Assembly: GCA_942491665.1 (NCBI GenBank) | Contig: CALOBR010000021.1 | Coordinates: 124,001 to 188,000, forward strand | Length of the DNA: 64,000 bases | Direction of reading: 5' to 3' | Source: CAVQGZ01 sp942491665 | GTDB taxonomy: Bacteria > Actinomycetota > Actinomycetes > Jiangellales > Jiangellaceae | Translations under genes and position numbers: made by a program | Shown here: positions 8,240 to 16,456 of the stretch, piece after piece | How positions within the stretch are numbered: the first letter of the stretch is position 1 | How the letters are laid out: every line of letters starts with the position of its first letter | Notes under the pieces: generated by a model | Seen by the model: only the letters and a program-made list of their open reading frames with translations | Databases searched by the model: none | Told to the model about the DNA's origin: nothing

Positions 8240-8935
8240 TCAGGCCGCGGCCGCGCCAGTGCGTGCCCAGGAGGCAAGCAGCCGATCGATCTCCGTGCAG
8301 AAGAAGATCTCGGCGTCGGGGTAGACCCAGTCCAGCTGGTGCAGCACCTCCAGCGTCACCATCCCGTGGAAGTGGGCCCAGGCCCCGAAGAACGCGCTCA
8401 GCCAGGTCGGTGGAAAGCCGGGGTCGACGTCGTCGACGAACGCTCGCTCATGAGTCGTCGTCGCTCGTGTCGCTTCGGGCAGAGAGAGTCGGCCGCGTCG
8501 CCAGCCTTCGGCCACGACGCTGAAGAACGCCGCACCGACCCGGCGGTGCGCCTGGACGGTCGGCCCGTCCTGCGGTGCGGAGTAGCCGGGGATGGGCGTG
8601 CCGAAGATCAGCAAGAACCGGTTCGGGTGATCCAGGCTCCATCGCCGGTAGGCCAGCATGCCCTCGCGAAGCCGCGGCAGCACCTGTCCAGGTGCTTCGG
8701 TAGCGGCCTCTACTGCCGAGGCCAGGTCGCTGTAGGCATCCGCCACAAGATCGGTGATGAGGCTGTCGAGACCATCGTAGTACCGGTAGAGCCCAGCCGG
8801 ACTCATCCCAATCGCGCGGGCAACTCCCCGCACTGTGAGGGTCCCAGCGCCGTAGGCGGCGATCTGATCCAGTGCTGCCTGCTTGATCTCGTCGAGCGTC
8901 TCGGCTCGACGCCGGACGCGGAGGTTGGGGGCCAT
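8240..8935 (-). CDS. TetR family regulator, WHG-type C-terminal domain
   Basis: 231 residues from ATG 8935. The DNA-binding domain is AALDQIAAYGAGTLTVRGVA followed by RAIGMSPAGLYRYYDGLDSL. The C-terminal half, with RRWSLDHPNRFLLIFGTP, matches the WHG-type domain common in actinobacterial TetR proteins. It is divergent from the epimerase-like gene and the ABC exporter at 9065-11707, and a dyad sits between them, so it is probably the repressor of both directions. A longer upstream frame would run into the promoter and is rejected. Confidence 0.88.
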   Translation of the reverse strand: MAPNLRVRRRAETLDEIKQAALDQIAAYGAGTLTVRGVARAIGMSPAGLYRYYDGLDSLITDLVADAYSDLASAVEAATEAPGQVLPRLREGMLAYRRWSLDHPNRFLLIFGTPIPGYSAPQDGPTVQAHRRVGAAFFSVVAEGWRRGRLSLPEATRATTTHERAFVDDVDPGFPPTWLSAFFGAWAHFHGMVTLEVLHQLDWVYPDAEIFFCTEIDRLLASWARTGAAAA

Positions 8936-8976
8936 CGCCTCAGACTGCCGCTGCAGGAGGCCGAAAGCAAACACTA

Positions 8977-9006
8977 TTGACATCGCGAACAATGTACGCA
9001 TATTCT
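8977..9006 (+). promoter_or_regulatory. Promoter for the epimerase-ABC operon
   Basis: TTGACA (perfect -35) at 8977-8982 and TATTCT at 9001-9006, separated by 18 bp, with the start codon at 9065. The -10 element matches 4 of 6 consensus positions. One of the best sigma-70 type promoters visible in this window. Confidence 0.55.
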
Positions 9007-9021
9007 GTGAACAGTGTTCAC
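9007..9021. promoter_or_regulatory. TetR operator dyad next to the promoter
   Basis: GTGAAC (9007-9012) and GTTCAC (9016-9021) form a perfect inverted repeat with a 3-bp centre, directly after the -10 element. A related half site, GAACAATGT, lies between -35 and -10 and nearly mirrors ACAGTGTTC at 9011-9019. A repressor bound here would block the promoter. The divergent TetR protein is the natural candidate. Confidence 0.55.
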
Positions 9022-9064
9022 TTCCCCGGCATCGCGGGGGATGCCGACCAGACAGGAGCCTCCC

Positions 9065-10030
9065 ATGACCGCCGCCCGCCACGTCGTTCTCGGATCCACC
9101 GGAGGTGCCGGAAACGCCATCGCCCGAGCCCTGCATGACGTCGGACTCGACGTGTGCGCCGTCAACCGTTCCGGGTCGGCTGACCTGCCCTCAGGAGTCG
9201 AGCAGGTCGGCGCCGACATCAGCGACGCCGCCGATGCCGGCGCTGCCCTGCGTGGGGCGGACGTGGTGTACATGGCGGCCCAGCCGCCGTACCACCGCTG
9301 GCCGCAGGAGTTCCGACGCATGCTCAGCGGTGTCATCGACGCGACCCCGGACGGCGCGCGGCTCGTCATGGTCGACAACCTCTACGGATACGGACCAGGG
9401 TCGTCGCCGATGAGCGAGCAGAGTCCCGAGCGCGCGACGGATGCGAAGGGCAAGGTGCGGCGCGCCATGACTCGTGTCCTGCTCGAGGCTCACCGCTCGG
9501 GGCGCATCCAGACGACGATCGGGCGGGCCTCGGACTACTTCGGGCCCCGGGCGGACAACTCCGCCATCACGGCCTTGGCCATCGAGCCAGCGGCGGCCGG
9601 CAAGACCATCAGATGGACAGCCAACCAGGATGTCGCACACTCGGTCGCCTACCTGCCCGACATCGCGCGCGCCTACGTCACGCTCGGCACAGCTGAGCAA
9701 GCCGTCGGTCAGGTCTGGATCCTCCCGCACGCCCCCGCGGTCACCGGCCGGGAGCTCATGGCCATCGTGAACGCCGCGCTTCCCCGACCGGTCGCGACCG
9801 GCACGATCTCGACGACAGTGTTGCGGCTGGCCTCTCCCTTCCACCGCATGTCCAAGGAGGCCCTGGGTATCGCCTATCAGTGGGCCGAGCCGTTCGTGGT
9901 CGACGACTCGGCCTTCCGGTCGACATTCGGTCCGTTCGATGACACTGCCTTGGACGAGGCCGTTCGGCGCACGATCGAGTGGTACCGCTCGTCTGCAGCG
10001 ACTCTCGTGCGACCAGCCCGGGAGGCATGA
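9065..10030 (+). CDS. NAD(P)-dependent epimerase/dehydratase family protein
   Basis: 321-residue Rossmann-fold protein of the extended SDR group. It begins with VVLGSTGGAGNAIARAL, a GxxGxxG nucleotide-binding loop, and has a VYMAAQPPYHRWPQEFRR segment and MVDNLYGYGPG, matching the usual strand-loop positions. In this subfamily the catalytic Tyr/Lys pair is often degenerate, and I see no clear YxxxK. ATG 9065 has AGGAG 6 nt upstream. The ATPase gene starts 1 bp after its stop. Coupling to an exporter under TetR control suggests detoxification or modification of a small molecule before export; this is inference. Confidence 0.82.
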   Translation: MTAARHVVLGSTGGAGNAIARALHDVGLDVCAVNRSGSADLPSGVEQVGADISDAADAGAALRGADVVYMAAQPPYHRWPQEFRRMLSGVIDATPDGARLVMVDNLYGYGPGSSPMSEQSPERATDAKGKVRRAMTRVLLEAHRSGRIQTTIGRASDYFGPRADNSAITALAIEPAAAGKTIRWTANQDVAHSVAYLPDIARAYVTLGTAEQAVGQVWILPHAPAVTGRELMAIVNAALPRPVATGTISTTVLRLASPFHRMSKEALGIAYQWAEPFVVDDSAFRSTFGPFDDTALDEAVRRTIEWYRSSAATLVRPAREA

Positions 10031-10031
10031 C

Positions 10032-10946
10032 GTGGCTTCGGTGATCTCGGTGTCGGGGCTCGCCAAGCGCTACGGCGAGATCGAGGCCGTGCGTGACGTC
10101 TCGTTCGATGTGGTCGAGGGTGAGATCTTCGGACTGCTCGGGCCCAACGGTGCCGGCAAGACCACCACCGTCGAGTGCGTCCAGGGTCTGCGCGATCGGG
10201 ACGCGGGCCACGTCTCGGTTCTGGGCCTTGACCCGCAGGCTCACCCACGTCGGCTGCGCACCCACGTCGGGTCGCAGCTACAGGAGTCGTCACTGCCGCA
10301 CCGGATGAAGGTGTCAGAGGCCTTGGAGCTGTTCTCCTCGTTCCAGCCCGACGGTCCGCCGTGGCGATCCGTCATGGACCAGTGGGGTCTGGCCGAGAAG
10401 GCCAGATCATCCTTCGGCAGCCTCTCCGGTGGCCAGCGCCAGCGGTTGCTCGTTGCGCTGGCGCTGGTCAACGACCCCGAGGTGGTCTTTCTCGACGAGA
10501 TGACGACGGGGCTCGATCCGGCTGCCCGACGTGCCACCTGGGACCTCATCGAGCAGGTTCGACAGGCGGGCACAACCGTGGTGCTCGTCACGCACTTCAT
10601 GGATGAGGCGACCCGACTGTGCGACCGCCTCGCCGTGGTGAACCGTGGCACAGTGGTCGCCTCCGGGACGCCGTCACAGCTGATCGCCGACCACCAGGAC
10701 GGCGTCACCGTGCGGTTCACCGTCCCGTCGCCCGCACCCGCGCTCGACCTCGGGTTCCTGTCCCGGATCGACGGGGTCACGAACGTCGAGCTGAGCGGCA
10801 GGCACGTCGAGGTGCGCGGTGCGCCCACGATCGTCGCCCTCGTCGGGCAGGCGCTGGTCGCCAACGGGGCTGTCCCGCACGACATGGACGTCGTCCGGCC
10901 ATCGCTGGAAGACGTCTACCTGCGCCTCGTCGGTGGTGAGGGCTGA
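10032..10946 (+). CDS. ABC exporter ATP-binding protein (DrrA-like)
   Basis: 304 residues. Walker A GPNGAGKTTT, signature LSGGQRQR, Walker B VVFLDEMTTGLDP, and switch His in LVTHFMDEATRLCDRLAVV. The extra C-terminal domain is typical of daunorubicin-type exporter ATPases. GTG 10032 lies just after the previous stop, with GGAGG at 10021-10025; a start further left would lie inside the epimerase gene. Its stop overlaps the permease start by 1 nt, so the two form one transporter unit. Confidence 0.92.
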   Translation: MASVISVSGLAKRYGEIEAVRDVSFDVVEGEIFGLLGPNGAGKTTTVECVQGLRDRDAGHVSVLGLDPQAHPRRLRTHVGSQLQESSLPHRMKVSEALELFSSFQPDGPPWRSVMDQWGLAEKARSSFGSLSGGQRQRLLVALALVNDPEVVFLDEMTTGLDPAARRATWDLIEQVRQAGTTVVLVTHFMDEATRLCDRLAVVNRGTVVASGTPSQLIADHQDGVTVRFTVPSPAPALDLGFLSRIDGVTNVELSGRHVEVRGAPTIVALVGQALVANGAVPHDMDVVRPSLEDVYLRLVGGEG

Positions 10947-11707
10947 TGCGCGGGCTGGGCACCCTGACCCGAACCGAGATGAAGCTGTTCCTGCGCGAGC
11001 CGGTGACCGTCATCTTCACGCTGGCTCTGCCCCTGATGGTGCTCTACATCCTCAGCGGGGTCTTCGGCGCCGACAGCGCCGCCGGCGGCGGGGACGGCGA
11101 CTTCGTGGTCTACCGCGGCTTCCCCGCCGAGGACTGGTACACCCCCGCCTACATCGCCCTGGCGGTGGCCGGCTTCGCCCTCATCGCGCTGCCTGCCCAT
11201 CTGGTGGAGTACCGCGAGACGGGTGTGCTGCGGCGCTTCCAGGCCTCGGGCGTTCCTCGCGGCGTCGTCCTGGCCTCTCAGCTGATCATCTCGCTGGTCA
11301 TCGCCACTGCGGGAGCAGCCCTGCTGATGGCAGCCGCCCTGCTCTTCACCGGCGCCTCCGCGCCGACCAGCGTCCCCGGGGTAGTCGGCGCGTACGTGGT
11401 CGGCGCGCTGGCCATCACCTCGCTCGGTGTCATGCTCGGCACCGTTCTGCCCACCACCCGAGCCGCCCAAGCAGTGGGACTGCTGCTGTGGTTCGTCTTC
11501 CTGTTCCTGTCCGGGTCCGGGCCGCCACCAGAGGTACTGCCCGACGGGCTGCGAACGATCGGGGAATGGCTGCCGCTCACGCCCATCGTCCAACTTCTCC
11601 AGGAGCCCTGGCTCACCGGCGAATGGCCCGCGCGCGAGTTCCTCATCACCGCAGCCATCGCCCTCGGCAGCGCAGTCGTGGCATGGGCCGCCTACCGCTG
11701 GGAGTGA
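10946..11707 (+). CDS. ABC-2 type exporter permease
   Basis: 253 residues with six predicted membrane segments and an N-terminal TRTEMKLFLREP cytoplasmic start, standard for DrrB-like permeases. Family marker RETGVLRRFQASGVPR follows the second membrane segment. It pairs with the ATPase just upstream (TGATG overlap at 10944-10948). Two copies per transporter are expected, unlike the duplicated permease at 4876. It ends about 125 bp before the Rrf2 gene. Confidence 0.9.
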   Translation: MRGLGTLTRTEMKLFLREPVTVIFTLALPLMVLYILSGVFGADSAAGGGDGDFVVYRGFPAEDWYTPAYIALAVAGFALIALPAHLVEYRETGVLRRFQASGVPRGVVLASQLIISLVIATAGAALLMAAALLFTGASAPTSVPGVVGAYVVGALAITSLGVMLGTVLPTTRAAQAVGLLLWFVFLFLSGSGPPPEVLPDGLRTIGEWLPLTPIVQLLQEPWLTGEWPAREFLITAAIALGSAVVAWAAYRWE

Positions 11708-11785
11708 ATTCCCGGTGCGCTACGTCCCCACCGGTTCCCTGGCTCAGCCGTGAACGGTGGGGTGCCGGGGGTGGACGCGGGTGAA

Positions 11786-11819
11786 AACTCAATATACAGT
11801 TGCTATAGTTATTTGAGTT
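11786..11819. promoter_or_regulatory. Inverted repeat and regulator motif upstream of Rrf2 gene
   Basis: AACTCAA (11786-11792) and TTGAGTT (11813-11819) are perfect inverted copies 20 bp apart. Inside them lies ATATACA-N7-TAGTTA (11792-11811), which recurs upstream of the next gene at 12294-12313. This A/T-rich block in G/C-rich DNA directly before the start codon is a likely promoter plus operator for autoregulation. Confidence 0.5.
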
Positions 11820-11831
11820 CTGAGGAGGGTC

Positions 11832-12248
11832 GTGACCTACCCCTTGGGTGTGTGGCAGGCGCTGCTGGTCAGCGTGTACGTGGCGGACAAGGTTCGGCTG
11901 GGTGAGTACGACTTCGTACCCACCAGCCGCCTGGCGGAGGATCTGTCCATCCCTGCGCCGAGTGTGGCGCGACTGCTGGGCCGGCTGAGCCGAGCCGGGC
12001 TCATTGAGACCCGAGAGGGTGCCGGGGGTGGCGTGCGACTGGCCAGCGCGCCGGAGCAGGTGAGCCTGCTCGGGATTGTCGAAGCGGTGGACCCGGGGTC
12101 GCTGTTCCGTACCGATTCCGTTCCGGCGGTCACCGGGCCGACACCCACTCGCCGCCAGCAAGCATTGCGGGGCGCGCTGGCGGGCGCCGAGGACGCGATG
12201 CGCTCCACGTTGGAGGGGGTGACGCTGGCCGCCCTGACGGACGCCTGA
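11832..12248 (+). CDS. Rrf2 family transcriptional regulator without cluster cysteines
   Basis: 138 residues with a winged helix-turn-helix: VPTSRLAEDLSIPAPSVARL then LGRLSRAGLIETREGAGGGV, the Rrf2 wing. The IscR/NsrR-type Fe-S cluster cysteines are absent (there is no Cys at all), so it must sense something other than by a cluster, or act as a plain repressor. GTG 11832 follows a GAGGAGGG ribosome site. A shared DNA motif before this gene and before the membrane-protein gene at 12326 suggests that it controls both. Confidence 0.85.
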   Translation: MTYPLGVWQALLVSVYVADKVRLGEYDFVPTSRLAEDLSIPAPSVARLLGRLSRAGLIETREGAGGGVRLASAPEQVSLLGIVEAVDPGSLFRTDSVPAVTGPTPTRRQQALRGALAGAEDAMRSTLEGVTLAALTDA

Positions 12249-12273
12249 CCGGGCACGGCGCAGGCCTGCCCGG
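12249..12273 (+). terminator. Hairpin after Rrf2 gene
   Basis: CCGGGCA (12249-12255) pairs with TGCCCGG (12267-12273) across an 11-nt loop, starting right at the end of the Rrf2 gene and followed by a short T-rich stretch. Probable weak terminator or attenuator before the next promoter. Confidence 0.45.
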
Positions 12274-12293
12274 TCTTCGTTGCCAATAACTGG

Positions 12294-12313
12294 ATATACA
12301 ACAACTGTAGTTA
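12294..12313. promoter_or_regulatory. Second copy of ATATACA-N7-TAGTTA motif
   Basis: The same motif as upstream of the Rrf2 gene, with the same 7-bp spacing, placed 12 bp before the GTG of the membrane protein gene. Two identical spaced copies at two adjacent starts point to one regulator, most simply the Rrf2 protein. Confidence 0.5.
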
Positions 12314-12325
12314 GGAGAGTCAGCT

Positions 12326-12727
12326 GTGCTGCTGAAGAGAACCCTTGTCATCATCGGTGTCGTCCAAGTCCTTCTCGGTGTCGTGCTGCTGGTGCCCGGC
12401 CTGGCGGCCGCGGTCCTCGACCTCGATCCCGCCCCCGGTTGGGTCGACTGGATGCTGGTCATGTTCGCCGCACGTTCCCTCGGCTTCGGCTACGGCATGT
12501 TCCTGGCCGCGCGTGACCCCGCAGCCCACCGGGGGTGGATCCGGGCGATGATCGGCGTCCAGGTGGTCGACTGGGTCGGCACGATCGCGTACCTGCTCGC
12601 TGCACAGGTGACCCTCGCGCAGGTCACCACCGCCGCGTTCCTGCCGGTGGTGTTCGTGGTCATCCTCCTCGCCCGGTTCCCGCGCCACCCTGCGCGCACG
12701 GATATCCCCCACCGGAGCCCGGCGTGA
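12326..12727 (+). CDS. Small four-helix membrane protein
   Basis: 133 residues with four hydrophobic segments: about 7-30 (LVIIGVVQVLLGVVLLVPG), 40-62, 70-92 and 98-118. A short basic tail follows. GTG 12326 has AGGAGAG 7 nt upstream. I do not recognise a named family; it resembles the DUF-type four-helix membrane proteins often found beside stress or redox regulators. It overlaps the methyltransferase start by GTGA, so the two are translated together, and it is probably under Rrf2 control. Confidence 0.75.
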   Translation: MLLKRTLVIIGVVQVLLGVVLLVPGLAAAVLDLDPAPGWVDWMLVMFAARSLGFGYGMFLAARDPAAHRGWIRAMIGVQVVDWVGTIAYLLAAQVTLAQVTTAAFLPVVFVVILLARFPRHPARTDIPHRSPA

Positions 12728-13368
12728 CGGCCGCCGCGCGGCTGCTCACCGCAGCCCAGCAAGCGCCCTGGTACCCGGCGTTCCTCGAGCCCGTCCTGGC
12801 GCGGGTCTTGTCTCTGCCGCCGGGGTCGCGGTTGCTTGACGTGGGAACCGGCCCAGGCAAGCTCCTCGAGCTGATCGCGACCTCCCGCCCCGACCTTCAG
12901 CTGGTCGGCGCAGACATCGACGCAACCATGATCCAACGGGCCGCTCGCCGGGCAGCTCTCGCTCACACCCCGCTCATCCAGACGCATCCAGCAGAGCCGT
13001 TGCCCTTCTCGAACGGCGAGTTCGACATGGTCACCCTGTGCTCGGTGCTCTTCCTGCAACCCGACCCCGGTGTGCTTCTCGAGGAGGCCCTACGGGTGCT
13101 GCACCCCCGGGGAGAGATCGTGGTGCTGACCCCGACCGGCCATGGCAACCCGAACGACGTCCTGCACGACCTCCCACCCCGGCGTCGCGGAAGGGTCCGC
13201 AACGCCACCCTGTTCCTGTGGCACCAGGCGACCACCCCAGCAGGGCGACGCTGGCAAGCACAGCTACCCCTGGCAGCCGACGCAGACCGGCACCACCTGA
13301 TCCACCACGATGACACCGTGATGCACGGCTTGGCGACCCTAGAACGATTGCACCACCGCCGCCCCTAG
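12724..13368 (+). CDS. Class I SAM-dependent methyltransferase
   Basis: 214 residues. Motif I is LLDVGTGPGKLLELI, the acidic residue ending strand 2 is in LVGADIDATMIQRA, and motif IV/post-IV is FDMVTLCSVLFLQPDP. UbiE/Methyltransf_11-like fold; substrate unknown. GTG 12724 forms a GTGA overlap with the membrane protein gene. Longer upstream frames belong to a shadow of that gene. The C-terminus is basic and His-rich (RLHHRRP). Confidence 0.87.
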   Translation: MTAAARLLTAAQQAPWYPAFLEPVLARVLSLPPGSRLLDVGTGPGKLLELIATSRPDLQLVGADIDATMIQRAARRAALAHTPLIQTHPAEPLPFSNGEFDMVTLCSVLFLQPDPGVLLEEALRVLHPRGEIVVLTPTGHGNPNDVLHDLPPRRRGRVRNATLFLWHQATTPAGRRWQAQLPLAADADRHHLIHHDDTVMHGLATLERLHHRRP

Positions 13369-13634
13369 CAGTGCTCACAGCACGTGACTCGGCAGGGGCC
13401 GGCCTCGGCCCATTACGTTGGGCGTCGAGGCGCAGGAGGAGCTCTTGGGCCCTGGGGAGCCTTCTCTACGTGGTCGTTGTCGTCCCGGTCATGATCCTCA
13501 ACCGGCACAGCACGCTCCGACGCGGAGGCGACGCAGTCGTCGGGTTGCAGCGCCCGATCACCGACGAACTGACCACCATCACGGCGATGCCCCTCATCGT
13601 GGCGCCGAGCGGTCACACCCTGCGGGTCGCTCTG
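13369..13634 (+). other. Region upstream of NUDIX gene, possibly coding
   Basis: This stretch stays open in the same frame as the NUDIX gene, back to a GTG at 13371. Part of it (13461-13634) has G/C-rich third positions and reads as plausible protein (LYVVVVVPVMILNRHS, then PITDELTTITAMPLIV), but the link into the NUDIX domain (13640-13700) has poor codon bias. It may be an N-terminal extension, a fused remnant of another gene, or non-coding. Confidence 0.3.
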
Positions 13635-14450
13635 ATGATGGGTCCTGCGCGGCGGCAAGGGCCCCTAGCATGCGATGGTGCTGCAACGGCGGGGTGCCGG
13701 CGACGCATTGACTGCGGTTGTGGCGGACGCCATTGGGGTCGGCTCGGCGCCGCCGGGCTGCTCGTGCTCCGTGGTGGAGACATCCTCCTGCAGCACCGGG
13801 CGCCGTTCCTGCAGGAAGGTGGAACGTGGGCGGTTCTTGGGGGTGCCCTGGATGAGGGCGAGTCGCCAGTGATGGCGGCCTTGCGGGAGGCCGAGGAGGA
13901 GGCTGGGATCCGGCCCACGGCCGTGCGGAACCGTCATGCGTGGGCGGTAGACCACGGCGACTGGGCGTACACCACGGTAGTCGCTGATGCGATCGGGCCG
14001 ATCAATGCCCGCAACCTCGACGGCGAGGGGTTGGCCGTGCAGTGGGTGCCAGTGAGCCAGGTGCCGACGCTGGCATTGCACTCGGGGTTCGCCGCGGCGT
14101 GGCCGCTGCTGCGTGGGCTCCTCGGCCGACACGAGGCGGTGATCATCGGCAGCGACGCCGCACATCTGGACGCGGTGGGTGCAGCGCTGGCCGCCGCGAG
14201 CGAAGACGGCCTTGCGACACCGAGCTTGCTGCTGGACGTGGTCCCAGGCAGAACCCGCGCCTGGCCGACCTGGGAGGTATCGACCACACCCGCCCGCCGC
14301 GGCGATGAGCTCGTGCAGCAAGGGTGGCAGGTGACCGTGCTGAGCGACGACTCATCGGTGCGCGCTGACCTGACTCACCACGGGCTGCGCGTCGTCGGGT
14401 CAGCGGCCATGATCGCCGAGGAACCTGAGTCGTGGGCTGCTAGTCGCTGA
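13635..14450 (+). CDS. NUDIX hydrolase with Cys-rich N-terminus
   Basis: NUDIX box GGALDEGESPVMAALREAEE continuing to EAGI, a complete metal-binding and catalytic motif. N-terminal RIDCGCGGRHWGRLGAAG, a short Cys-containing lead into strand 1, is seen in an actinobacterial NUDIX subgroup. After the NUDIX domain an extra region of about 100 residues reads RHEAVIIGSDAAHLDAVGAA. It probably hydrolyses a nucleoside diphosphate derivative; substrate unknown. The start is uncertain: ATG 13635 is the nearest in-frame start before the conserved part, but the frame is open to a GTG at 13371 (359 residues). Confidence 0.75.
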   Translation: MMGPARRQGPLACDGAATAGCRRRIDCGCGGRHWGRLGAAGLLVLRGGDILLQHRAPFLQEGGTWAVLGGALDEGESPVMAALREAEEEAGIRPTAVRNRHAWAVDHGDWAYTTVVADAIGPINARNLDGEGLAVQWVPVSQVPTLALHSGFAAAWPLLRGLLGRHEAVIIGSDAAHLDAVGAALAAASEDGLATPSLLLDVVPGRTRAWPTWEVSTTPARRGDELVQQGWQVTVLSDDSSVRADLTHHGLRVVGSAAMIAEEPESWAASR

Positions 14451-14762
14451 CCGTCACGTGCAGGTCGCGGCTGAGGTTGCCGCCGAGTCCGCGGCCTCGT
14501 GCTCGATGGCCTCGGTGGGTGGCGGCTGCTCATCGAGCCACCTCACTGCCAGACGCCGCTGTGGCGCGCCCAGGTGTGGCGCACGACACCAGCGACCACC
14601 ACCGGGTTCTTCTTGCGGGTGACGGGGTCGCGGCAAGCCGGCCCCGTCTTCGGGCGAGAGGTAGTGCAAAGGGAGAGGGTCGCATCGACGCGCGTTTCGA
14701 GCTGGTCAACCAGCGCATCATGGACCTCTTGAGCTGCGGTCGTGGCGACTAGGTTCGATCAC
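14451..14762. other. Gene-free stretch with possible decayed coding remnants
   Basis: No convincing gene in 312 bp. Two traces look like fragments: on the plus strand, RIDARFELVNQRIMDLLS just before 14752 resembles the coiled tail of a larger protein; on the minus strand, DPVTRKKNPVVVAGVVRHTW and, in another frame, RWLDEQPPPTEAIEHEAA read as broken pieces. These suggest a lost gene but cannot be assigned. Confidence 0.3.
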
Positions 14763-15386
14763 GTGCACGAACACAGGCGATTCGACGCCGAGGCGTCGAC
14801 ATGGGACGACGACCCCGGTCACGAGGAGCGTCAGATGGCGGTCGCACAGGCCATCGAGGAGCGAGTGGACCTCAACCCTCGGATGAGCGCGCTCGACGTC
14901 GGCGGTGGCACGGGTCGGTTGAGCATCCTTCTCGCCGACCGGGTCGGCTCCGCGGTAGTGACCGACCCCTCAGCCGGAATGGTGCAGGTCGCACGGCAGC
15001 GGATCGAGGAGGCCGGGCTCAGTGATCGGCTGCGGGCTGTCCAAGCCGACCTGACGGTAGACACGCTCGTCGGGTCCTACGACGTGGTCTGGAGCTCCAT
15101 GGCGCTGCACCACGTGCAGGACCTCGATGCGCTGCTGCGTTCTGTGGCAGGACTACTGGTCGACGGTGGTGAGCTGGCCGTCGCGGACCTTGACGAGGAT
15201 CCCGACGGTGCCTTCCACGCCGACAAGGCCGACTTTGACGGACACCACGGCTTCGACAGGGAAAGCCTTCGCGAGCAGCTGGCCCACGCCGGGTTCGCCG
15301 ATGTCGGTTTCGTCGACGCCACAACCATCCTCAAGGGCGACCGCGCGTTCGGTGTGTTTCTGTGCACCGCGACCAGGGGGGCATGA
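14763..15386 (+). CDS. Class I SAM-dependent methyltransferase
   Basis: 207 residues. Motif I ALDVGGGTGRLSILLADRV, strand 2 acid in VTDPSAGMVQVARQ, motif IV in YDVVWSSMALHHVQD, then a LLVDGGELAVADLDEDPDG segment, all typical of UbiE-like methyltransferases. Start uncertain between GTG 14763 (HEHRRFDAEASTWDDDP) and GTG 14742; neither has a strong ribosome site. Substrate unknown. It faces the lactate dehydrogenase gene, and the 15-bp gap holds a small AGCCC/GGGCT hairpin. Confidence 0.82.
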   Translation: MHEHRRFDAEASTWDDDPGHEERQMAVAQAIEERVDLNPRMSALDVGGGTGRLSILLADRVGSAVVTDPSAGMVQVARQRIEEAGLSDRLRAVQADLTVDTLVGSYDVVWSSMALHHVQDLDALLRSVAGLLVDGGELAVADLDEDPDGAFHADKADFDGHHGFDRESLREQLAHAGFADVGFVDATTILKGDRAFGVFLCTATRGA

Positions 15387-15401
15387 GCCCGCTGAGGTGG
15401 G

Positions 15402-16334
15402 CTACTCCGCGGGAAGCTGCTCGGCGAACTCCCGCAGAACCGCGGCGCTACGGTCCAGGCCTGCGCGTTCGTCGTCGCTCATGGTGGGGTAGAGCACCCG
15501 CCCGAGCCCTTGACCCGTGAGGACGCGGGGCAGCGCGAGGGAGCATCCGTACTCCTCGACGCTGGCCGTCACCGAGTAGATGGCCTGCTCGTCGCGCAGG
15601 ATTGCCTCGACGAGGCGAGCAGTTGAGGCGCCGATCCCGAAGTAGGTGGCGCCCTTGCCCTCGATGATCGCGTAGGCGGCATGCACCGTCTCGTCGGTGA
15701 TGCGGGCCTTGATCTCGTCGTTCCACTCCTCGCCGGTGACGTGGGAGAACTCCTCGATGCTGAGGCCTCCGATGTCCATCGACGACCAGCCCAGAACCTC
15801 GGAGTCGCCGTGCTCGCCGTAGACGTAGCCGTGCACGTGGTGGTTGCTGACGTGCAGGTGCTGCCCGACGAGCTGACGGAACCGGGCAGTGTCGAGCACG
15901 GTCCCTGTTCCCAGCACGCTGCCGGGGGTGGCGCCGGCGCCGTAGGCGATGCGCTCGCTGAGCTCGGTCATGATGTCGACGGGGTTCGCCGACACCATGA
16001 TGATTGCGCCCGGGGCGTTCTCGACGATGCGTGGTATCACGGCGCGGAAGATGGCGGCGTTGCGACCGAGCAGCTCCAGCCGGGTCTCTCCGGGCTTCTG
16101 GTTGACACCGGCCGACATGATGACGACCTTCGCTCCGGCCAGGTCGGGGTAGTCGCCGGACACCACGCGCACCGGGTGGGTGAAAGTCGTGGCGTGGGCG
16201 ATGTCGCGCGCCTCGGCCTCGGCCTTCGCTCGGTTCACGTCGATGATCACAACATCGCTCGCTGATCCGCGGATGGCCATGGCGTAGGCGCTGGCAGCCC
16301 CGACGAACCCTGCTCCGACGACTCCGACCTTCAT
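15402..16334 (-). CDS. ldh: L-lactate dehydrogenase
   Basis: 310 residues. NAD-binding loop VGAGFVGAASAYAMA; substrate loop GVNQKPGETRLELLGRN, where Gln rather than Arg precedes KPGETR, indicating lactate/pyruvate over malate/oxaloacetate specificity; catalytic His in GEHGDSEV; Arg in ANPVDIMTELS region context. It interconverts pyruvate and L-lactate with NADH in the cytoplasm. ATG 16334 has GAGGGAG upstream. A lactate permease gene lies 8 kb away (23773), so both uptake and conversion of lactate are encoded nearby. Confidence 0.93.
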   Translation of the reverse strand: MKVGVVGAGFVGAASAYAMAIRGSASDVVIIDVNRAKAEAEARDIAHATTFTHPVRVVSGDYPDLAGAKVVIMSAGVNQKPGETRLELLGRNAAIFRAVIPRIVENAPGAIIMVSANPVDIMTELSERIAYGAGATPGSVLGTGTVLDTARFRQLVGQHLHVSNHHVHGYVYGEHGDSEVLGWSSMDIGGLSIEEFSHVTGEEWNDEIKARITDETVHAAYAIIEGKGATYFGIGASTARLVEAILRDEQAIYSVTASVEEYGCSLALPRVLTGQGLGRVLYPTMSDDERAGLDRSAAVLREFAEQLPAE

Positions 16335-16456
16335 CGCTGCTCCCTCGTGAGTGTCACCGTCTGATGTCTCAGCCGACGGTGGCGACGGTATTCGCCCGTG
16401 GGTGCTCGCGCGTGGGGAAGCGGGTGATCCGTCGGGTGATTCTGGACCGACGATGC

